Source of the DNA: Bin87 sp963668585
GTDB lineage: Bacteria; Chloroflexota; Dehalococcoidia; Lucifugimonadales; UBA3495
Length of the DNA stretch: 64,000 bases
Direction: 5' to 3'
NCBI GenBank assembly: GCA_963668585.1
Contig: OY764869.1
Location: 3,100,001-3,164,000, forward strand
In this document: positions 59,161 to 64,000 of the stretch, one piece after another
Numbering within the stretch: position 1 is the stretch's first letter
Layout of the letters: each line of letters starts with the position of its first letter
The notes under the pieces: model-generated
What the model saw: the letters and a program-made list of their open reading frames with translations, nothing else
Database searches by the model: none
What the model was told of the DNA's origin: nothing
Program-made: the position numbers and the translations under genes

Positions 59161-62100
59161 GTGGCAACCACCCTGAAATGGACCATTGTTGCGGCCGCCA
59201 GCGCGGTCGCGATCGTCTGCGGATTTGCACCCGGTCTGATCCTGCCGAATTTTGGCGACGGGAGCAACGTGAAGCCGGAGCAACACTGGGCGTCGGCCGA
59301 GGCTCAATCAACTTGCACGGACGACGTGAGCATTGAGATGCAAGGGCTGTTTGACAGGATAGATTTCTCGTTCAAAGACCCGCCCGACTACACGTCCGAA
59401 GACAACCTCGGCATCTATTTCCAGGTTACCAACTCGAGCTGCAGCGACCTGACCCTGAAGGTAGAGATGCGGGGGTCGGTCAGCAATGCTGCAATCCACA
59501 ACACGGACGGCGTGGATGCATCCGCGTGCCTCACCGGTTGCACAATCGCCGCCGAAGGGGTGCTGTACGGCAACATCGGGTGGGATCTCGGGAAACATCC
59601 CAACGTCGAGCAAGAGTACGTGATCGGGAGCATCACCATCGATGGGCCAGAGGAATTTGCCGACCAGGACTCGTCCAACAACACCGCCACATCCACACAA
59701 TGGATCAATGTGGTCAACCCGGTTGCCGCGACACCTACGCCCACCCCAACTCCGTCCGCTACTCCCACGCCCACAGCCACTCCCACTCCTACGGCGACGC
59801 CTACGCCTACGCCGACCCCGTCGCCCACTCCTACGCCTACTGCGACGCCCACCCCAACTCCGTCCGCTACTCCCGCTCCCACCGCCACTCCCACTCCTAC
59901 GGCGACGCCTACGCCGACCCCGTCGCCCACACCCACGCCCACAGCAACTCCCACTCCCACCGCGACTCCTACCCCAACTCCGTCGGCCACTCCCACTCCT
60001 ACGGCGACGGCGACCGCGACTCCAACTCCGTCGGCCACTCCCACACCCACCGCCACCCCAACGGCGACGGCGACGCCCACCGCTACTCCCACACCCACGG
60101 CAACTCCCATCGCTTCTCATACACCTACCCCGACAGCCACACCGACTCCGACACCTGCAACAAATCCTTGGGAGTTGGAGTTTGAACCGACCAAACCAGC
60201 GCCTGCGACCATTGGCGATCCGCTGGAAATAGCCGCCAGGGTTACCAATAATGGAGTGTCCTCGGCGTCCGCGAGGGTTCAACTGGTTGGTAGCTTCGGC
60301 AACGAGTATGAAGTGTTGGCAGATGTCACCTTGTCCGACGTAATGCCGGGCGCCGAGGCGTCCGCGGTCTTGAATTGGGACACAACGGGAGCCGACGCCG
60401 GTGTGCATGGGTTAATCTTGGCCCTGGTGTCACTGGACGAGTCGACTGATTTTGCCGCCGAAAGTTTCGAGGTCCTGCTGGTTAACGAGGACGCCGTGTT
60501 TCTGCTGAGGGGTACGCGGCAGGTGAACGTGGGAAGGATAGTCGGGCTGGTGGCGCAGCCTGCGATTGTGGCGAAACCGATATACCCGCCCACCCCGACT
60601 CCCACGCCAACCTCAACGCCTACCCCCACGCCCACTCCCACCGCAACTGCAACCCCCACACCTACGCCCACACCGCCACCGCGTGTCGATGCGGAAATCG
60701 TATCGGTGTCCAGCAACCCCAGCCACACGGCCACTCGTGGCGAGTGGGTGGAAATCTCAGTGGCGGTCCGGAACAACGGCAATCGTGCCACTTCTATTGG
60801 TGTGCAGTTGACGTTTCCCTCCGAAACGAAACGTCCCGAAACCAAAACCACGAGTCTTGATCCCGGCCAGACACGCGTTGCAACATTCATATGGAAAACA
60901 TTGAGATACGATATCGGCGTACATACTTTGCGCGTAGATCTAATGGTTGACGACAACACGACATTGGGAGACACATCTGCCCAAATCGCATTGAACGTTA
61001 TCGAACCGGTCATTGAGGCTTCCATCCAGAGTATTCTCGCATCGCCGGACCCGGCTGTGGTCGGAGAGCCCGTCGCCATCACAGTTTCGGTCCGAAACGA
61101 AGGCGCCGTAGCCGCCAACATACCCATAACCCTGCATTTCCCTTCCGCAGACAAAAAGCCCGAAACGCGGAAACCCCGGGCCGAGCCCGGCGGCGTTGCG
61201 GAGGCCACATTCACCTGGCGGACAAGCCGCTACGAGCCTGGTATCCATTCGTTCCGGGTATCCGTTCCCGGATCTGACAGGTATTTCACTGTCGTGCTGG
61301 AAGCCCCTGCCGTCGATTTCGGCGTGTTTGGCATCCAGTTGCAGAATCGGGCGATGCCCATCGTCCAGGGCGATTGGGTTGTGATCAAAGCCGAAATTCG
61401 CAACGTTGGGCCACACGCGGGGCAGGCCACCGTTGCGTTGCGCGATCAAGATAGTGGCGCGGTTATGTACACCGACGGACTTTCCCTCGAACCGCAAGAA
61501 TCCCGGCCCGTTGAGTTCACGTGGAAGACGCTCCGGTATGAATTACGGGAGTACCGACTGCAGGTGCATGTGGAGTCTCCAAACGATTTGGATGACGCCA
61601 ACGATCTATCCGACACGCTTCACGTTACGATTGTGGATAACCGGGAGATTACCCTGGGATTCGGCGACGAAAATCCGACAGCGCGAATTCGTGGAAGCTT
61701 GTCCCCGCCAAACATACCTGCCCAACCCAGATTTTCAATCGCGGACATTTCGTTCAGTCCCGAGGCCCCGGTGAAAGGTGAACCGGTCACCATTACGATA
61801 CGGATACGAAACGTCGGAGGAGCGTCGGGAGTTGCTCCGGTGACGTTGCATTTCCCTTCTGCTGAGAAAGAACCCGAATCTCGCCGGCCTCGAATTGGCG
61901 CAGGCGCTGAAGGTTCCGCGACTTTCACGTGGCGTACCGGCAGGTATGCGCCCGCCGCCCATTCGTTTCGAGTGCGGCTTCTGGATGTGACCCGGATATT
62001 CACCATACAATTGCTGCCGCCTACGGTCGATTTCGCGGTGATCGCGCTGTACCCGCCTCACGACGGATTCCCAATCGTCAAAGGGGATTGGGTTGAAGTC

Positions 62101-62694
62101 GCGGCGTTTGTGCAGAATTTCGGCAGTTACGACGGCAGCGGCACGGTGCGGTTGCACAACCTCACCCACGAAGATGTTATGTACACAAAAAGAGTGAAGT
62201 TAGAACCAGGGGAATCCAGGTTCGTCGAGTTCACTTGGAAGACTCTGCGTTATGAACTGGGAGACCATAGGCTGCTGGTGTCGGTGGATGCCCAATATGA
62301 CGGCAACGCTGAGAACGACCGGTCCCAGGAGGCGCTGGCCACCATATTTAACCATCGGGACATCACCGTTGGTTTCGGTGCGCACGAAGCCAGCCACCGG
62401 CTTTCGGACGGAACCGTAAAGCCACGGGTATATTCTGAAGCGAGGTATCCCGATTCGATAATTGGCAACCACTCCGGTTTTGTGGTGGTTCCGTTCAACA
62501 AACCGTTGTTCGATGGCCAGTTCGGCGTGGAGCGACATCCTCCGCCAGCGGGGGCCATACCAGCGCCGAGCGGAGGACCAGTGGCGGTCGATTACCGCAC
62601 CTCGGCGTCGCGCTGCGCGCAGCATCAATGGCGGCGCGGCGACACGCAGCCCCGTGCGGTGCTGTGTCCCAGGGCGCCGCCGCTGGTGCGCTAG
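59161..62694 (+). CDS. Large secreted CARDB-like repeat protein with Thr-Pro linkers
   Basis: A 1177-residue exported protein. A signal segment (about 5-30) is followed by an N-terminal CARDB-like domain (about 55-185). A Thr-Pro-rich linker (about 190-335), another CARDB-like domain, a short second Thr-Pro linker (about 476-508) and five further domains follow. The five carry W-K/R-T-x-R-Y signatures at Trp578, 686, 788, 924 and 1026. CARDB domains are adhesion-type beta-sandwiches found on bacterial and archaeal surfaces. The last 55 or so residues are rich in Arg, Cys and Pro and differ from the rest. The start is GTG 59161 without a ribosome site. The stop overlaps the convergent Fe-S gene by 4 bp. 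Role on the cell surface is inferred. Confidence 0.8.
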   Translation: MATTLKWTIVAAASAVAIVCGFAPGLILPNFGDGSNVKPEQHWASAEAQSTCTDDVSIEMQGLFDRIDFSFKDPPDYTSEDNLGIYFQVTNSSCSDLTLKVEMRGSVSNAAIHNTDGVDASACLTGCTIAAEGVLYGNIGWDLGKHPNVEQEYVIGSITIDGPEEFADQDSSNNTATSTQWINVVNPVAATPTPTPTPSATPTPTATPTPTATPTPTPTPSPTPTPTATPTPTPSATPAPTATPTPTATPTPTPSPTPTPTATPTPTATPTPTPSATPTPTATATATPTPSATPTPTATPTATATPTATPTPTATPIASHTPTPTATPTPTPATNPWELEFEPTKPAPATIGDPLEIAARVTNNGVSSASARVQLVGSFGNEYEVLADVTLSDVMPGAEASAVLNWDTTGADAGVHGLILALVSLDESTDFAAESFEVLLVNEDAVFLLRGTRQVNVGRIVGLVAQPAIVAKPIYPPTPTPTPTSTPTPTPTPTATATPTPTPTPPPRVDAEIVSVSSNPSHTATRGEWVEISVAVRNNGNRATSIGVQLTFPSETKRPETKTTSLDPGQTRVATFIWKTLRYDIGVHTLRVDLMVDDNTTLGDTSAQIALNVIEPVIEASIQSILASPDPAVVGEPVAITVSVRNEGAVAANIPITLHFPSADKKPETRKPRAEPGGVAEATFTWRTSRYEPGIHSFRVSVPGSDRYFTVVLEAPAVDFGVFGIQLQNRAMPIVQGDWVVIKAEIRNVGPHAGQATVALRDQDSGAVMYTDGLSLEPQESRPVEFTWKTLRYELREYRLQVHVESPNDLDDANDLSDTLHVTIVDNREITLGFGDENPTARIRGSLSPPNIPAQPRFSIADISFSPEAPVKGEPVTITIRIRNVGGASGVAPVTLHFPSAEKEPESRRPRIGAGAEGSATFTWRTGRYAPAAHSFRVRLLDVTRIFTIQLLPPTVDFAVIALYPPHDGFPIVKGDWVEVAAFVQNFGSYDGSGTVRLHNLTHEDVMYTKRVKLEPGESRFVEFTWKTLRYELGDHRLLVSVDAQYDGNAENDRSQEALATIFNHRDITVGFGAHEASHRLSDGTVKPRVYSEARYPDSIIGNHSGFVVVPFNKPLFDGQFGVERHPPPAGAIPAPSGGPVAVDYRTSASRCAQHQWRRGDTQPRAVLCPRAPPLVR
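59731..60165 (+). repeat. Degenerate 6-bp tandem repeat encoding the Thr-Pro linker
   Basis: About 435 bp of ACNCCN-type hexamers encode (Thr-Pro)n broken by Ser-Ala and Ala-Thr steps. All codon variation is at third positions and the frame is kept throughout. Length change by slippage in whole hexamers would keep the frame. A shorter tract of the same kind lies at about 60587-60680. Confidence 0.9.
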
Positions 62695-64000
62695 TTCGCC
62701 GGGACCACCACCGCGTCGCGCAATACCTCGATCAGATGCCGCGCGCGCCGGTTGACGCCGTGTTCCACCTGTTGGCGACATGACACTCCCATCACCGCGA
62801 CCTCCCAATCGGGTTTGGCGTTGATGGCTGGGAACAACGACTGCCCTCCAATCTGCATGGATATGTCGTAATGTTCCTTTTCGAATCCGAACGAACCCGC
62901 CATGCCGCAACACCCGGCATTGATCAGTTCGGCCTGATATCCGGGCGGCATGTTGAGCACCGATACAGCGTCGGATGCGCCAACGATGGCTTTCTGATGG
63001 CAATGTCCGTGGAACAGAATATTGGCGGACACATCGGAAAATTCCAAATCTAGACGCCCGGCCGATTTGGCTTTGGCCAGGAACTCGTCGATCAGGAATG
63101 AGTTTTCAGCTACTGCGGCGGCCTCGTCGTCGTTGATGAATTCGGGGTATTCGTCGCGCAGGGTGAGCAGGCAACTGGGTTCACATCCGACTATGGGGAT
63201 GCCCTGTCCCGCGTAGGCGTAGAGGCCGGCGATGTTGGCCCGGGCCTGTTCCCGGGCCTGGTTGAGCAGTCCCTTGGAGATCATCGGTCGGCCACAGCAG
63301 CCCCCATTGACCAACTCCACCCGATACCCGGCGGCTTCCAGAACCTCCACCGCGGCGATGCCGATCTCCGGATAGTTGTAGTTCATGAAGGTGTCGTTGT
63401 ACAGCGCGACCGTTCCGTATTTCGCGTCGTGTGCGGCGTGTCCGCGATCAGCGAACCAGTCGGGGAAGGACTGACCGGCGAACGCCGGCTGTTGGCGCTG
63501 GGGCGCGATTCCCAGGAACGTCGATGCGAGAGTCTTGCCGAGGGAGGTTCCAGCCAACCAGTTGCTGATGGGCGCGTATCGGCTGCCCAACCTGTTCAAC
63601 GCGCTGATGTTGGCGAAGAGCCGCGAGCGCAACGGCACGCCGTGCTTTTCGTGATAGTGATCGAGGAATTCGTACTTTAACTTGGCCATGTCCACACCCG
63701 ACTCGCATTCCGCCTTGCAGGCTTTGCACTCCAGGCACAGGTCAAGCGCCTGATGCAGGCGTTGGTCGGTGATGGAACCCTCCGCGCCCTCCGGCATCCG
63801 GCCGGAGAGGGCGGCTCGCAGCAGGTTGGCCCGGCCCCGGGTGGAGTGTTCCTCATCTCGCGTCGCCATGAAGGACGGGCACATGGTGCCGTCCAGTTTC
63901 CGGCACGCGCCCATCCCGTTGCACATTTCGACGGCGCCGGCATAACCAAAGTCCGCCGAGAAGTCCAGCGTTGTCGGCAGGTCGGAAGCCTGGTAGAACG
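62691..64000 (-). CDS. C-terminal part of a fused FAD-linked oxidase/Fe-S (CCG) dehydrogenase, truncated by the window edge
   Basis: The frame is open from the right edge of the window to the stop at 62691, so the N-terminal part lies outside. The visible 436 residues begin with a ferredoxin-like cluster site (CNGMGACRKLDGTMCPSF, then CLECKACKAECESG), expected to hold two 4Fe-4S clusters. Two CCG domains follow with GGCCGRPM and AGCCGMAGSF, as in GlpC, HdrB and LldE-type subunits. This order matches D-lactate/2-hydroxyacid dehydrogenases in which a GlcD-like FAD domain is fused to a GlpC-like part. It would pass electrons to a membrane acceptor. ATG 63926 is not the start, because coherent sequence continues upstream of it. 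Confidence 0.9.
   Translation of the reverse strand, partial: FYQASDLPTTLDFSADFGYAGAVEMCNGMGACRKLDGTMCPSFMATRDEEHSTRGRANLLRAALSGRMPEGAEGSITDQRLHQALDLCLECKACKAECESGVDMAKLKYEFLDHYHEKHGVPLRSRLFANISALNRLGSRYAPISNWLAGTSLGKTLASTFLGIAPQRQQPAFAGQSFPDWFADRGHAAHDAKYGTVALYNDTFMNYNYPEIGIAAVEVLEAAGYRVELVNGGCCGRPMISKGLLNQAREQARANIAGLYAYAGQGIPIVGCEPSCLLTLRDEYPEFINDDEAAAVAENSFLIDEFLAKAKSAGRLDLEFSDVSANILFHGHCHQKAIVGASDAVSVLNMPPGYQAELINAGCCGMAGSFGFEKEHYDISMQIGGQSLFPAINAKPDWEVAVMGVSCRQQVEHGVNRRARHLIEVLRDAVVVPAN

Noticed and set aside
59308..60408. Minus-strand Gly/Val- and Arg/Gly-rich frames across the Thr-Pro tract
   Set aside because: They are mirror images of the hexamer repeat and their composition is purely that of the repeat.

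Overview
The window looks like the chromosome of an uncultured Chloroflexota bacterium, most likely a Dehalococcoidia/SAR202-type marine or soil lineage. This is inferred from gene content alone: an F420 cluster (cofG, cofH, cofD, cofC), three luciferase-like flavin/F420 oxidoreductases, an archaeal-type fructose-1,6-bisphosphate aldolase/phosphatase, a VOC protein, an alkylglycerone-phosphate-synthase-like flavoprotein, FabI, FakA/FakB, and high-GC coding with short operons on both strands. There is no phage, insertion sequence, CRISPR array, rRNA or integrase. Five tRNA genes are present (Arg-TCG, His-GTG, Leu-TAG, Lys-CTT, Pro-CGG), all on the minus strand and all with an encoded CCA.

Layout. 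0-6 kb: HtrA-like lipoprotein protease, two tRNAs, and a peptide/nickel-type ABC importer (binding protein plus two permeases, no ATPases). 6-12 kb: thioredoxin-fold YyaL protein, aspS (apparently with a CTG start), a class I aminotransferase, and the fructose bisphosphate aldolase/phosphatase. 12-16 kb: orphan histidine kinase, two tRNAs, zinc-ribbon/TPR protein. 16-24 kb (minus strand): fabI, an LLM oxidoreductase, the F420 genes and ruvB. 24-30 kb: fakA-fakB-recG, then a response regulator with a degenerate receiver. 30-33 kb: DUF1445 and DUF4392 genes, the two halves of the eukaryotic D-glutamate cyclase, plus a zinc-finger protein. 33-38 kb (minus): uvrB, ruvA, ruvC, yebC. 38-40 kb: second LLM oxidoreductase and a two-domain VOC protein. 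40-43 kb (minus): a three-gene unit containing a selenoprotein. 43-49 kb: acyl-CoA synthetase, third LLM protein, zinc alcohol dehydrogenase, FAD oxidase, tRNA-Pro. 49-57.7 kb: DUF4349 lipoprotein, mfd, proB-proA and a small acidic protein. 58-62.7 kb: two exported proteins, the second a 1177-residue CARDB-like repeat protein with Thr-Pro linkers. 62.7-64 kb: the C-terminal part of a fused FAD/Fe-S dehydrogenase running off the window.

The most notable observation is at 42256-42816 (minus). Two apparently separate small reading frames are one gene joined by an in-frame TGA that reads U-G-S-C, the signature of the UGSC selenoprotein family. Immediately downstream of the TGA the mRNA can form a 7-bp stem with a GUA loop at the distance expected for a bacterial SECIS. 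This gene heads an operon with a 366-residue protein of unknown function and a PuuE-like polysaccharide deacetylase-fold hydrolase. The reaction this trio carries out is not evident from sequence and is the best candidate here for an undescribed system. No selA, selB, selC or selD lies in the window.

Other points of interest are the CTG start of aspS, the split D-glutamate cyclase operon, a dispersed palindrome with compensatory stem changes, an almost leaderless promoter at 58.1 kb, and an exact 238-residue duplication inside the CARDB-like protein.
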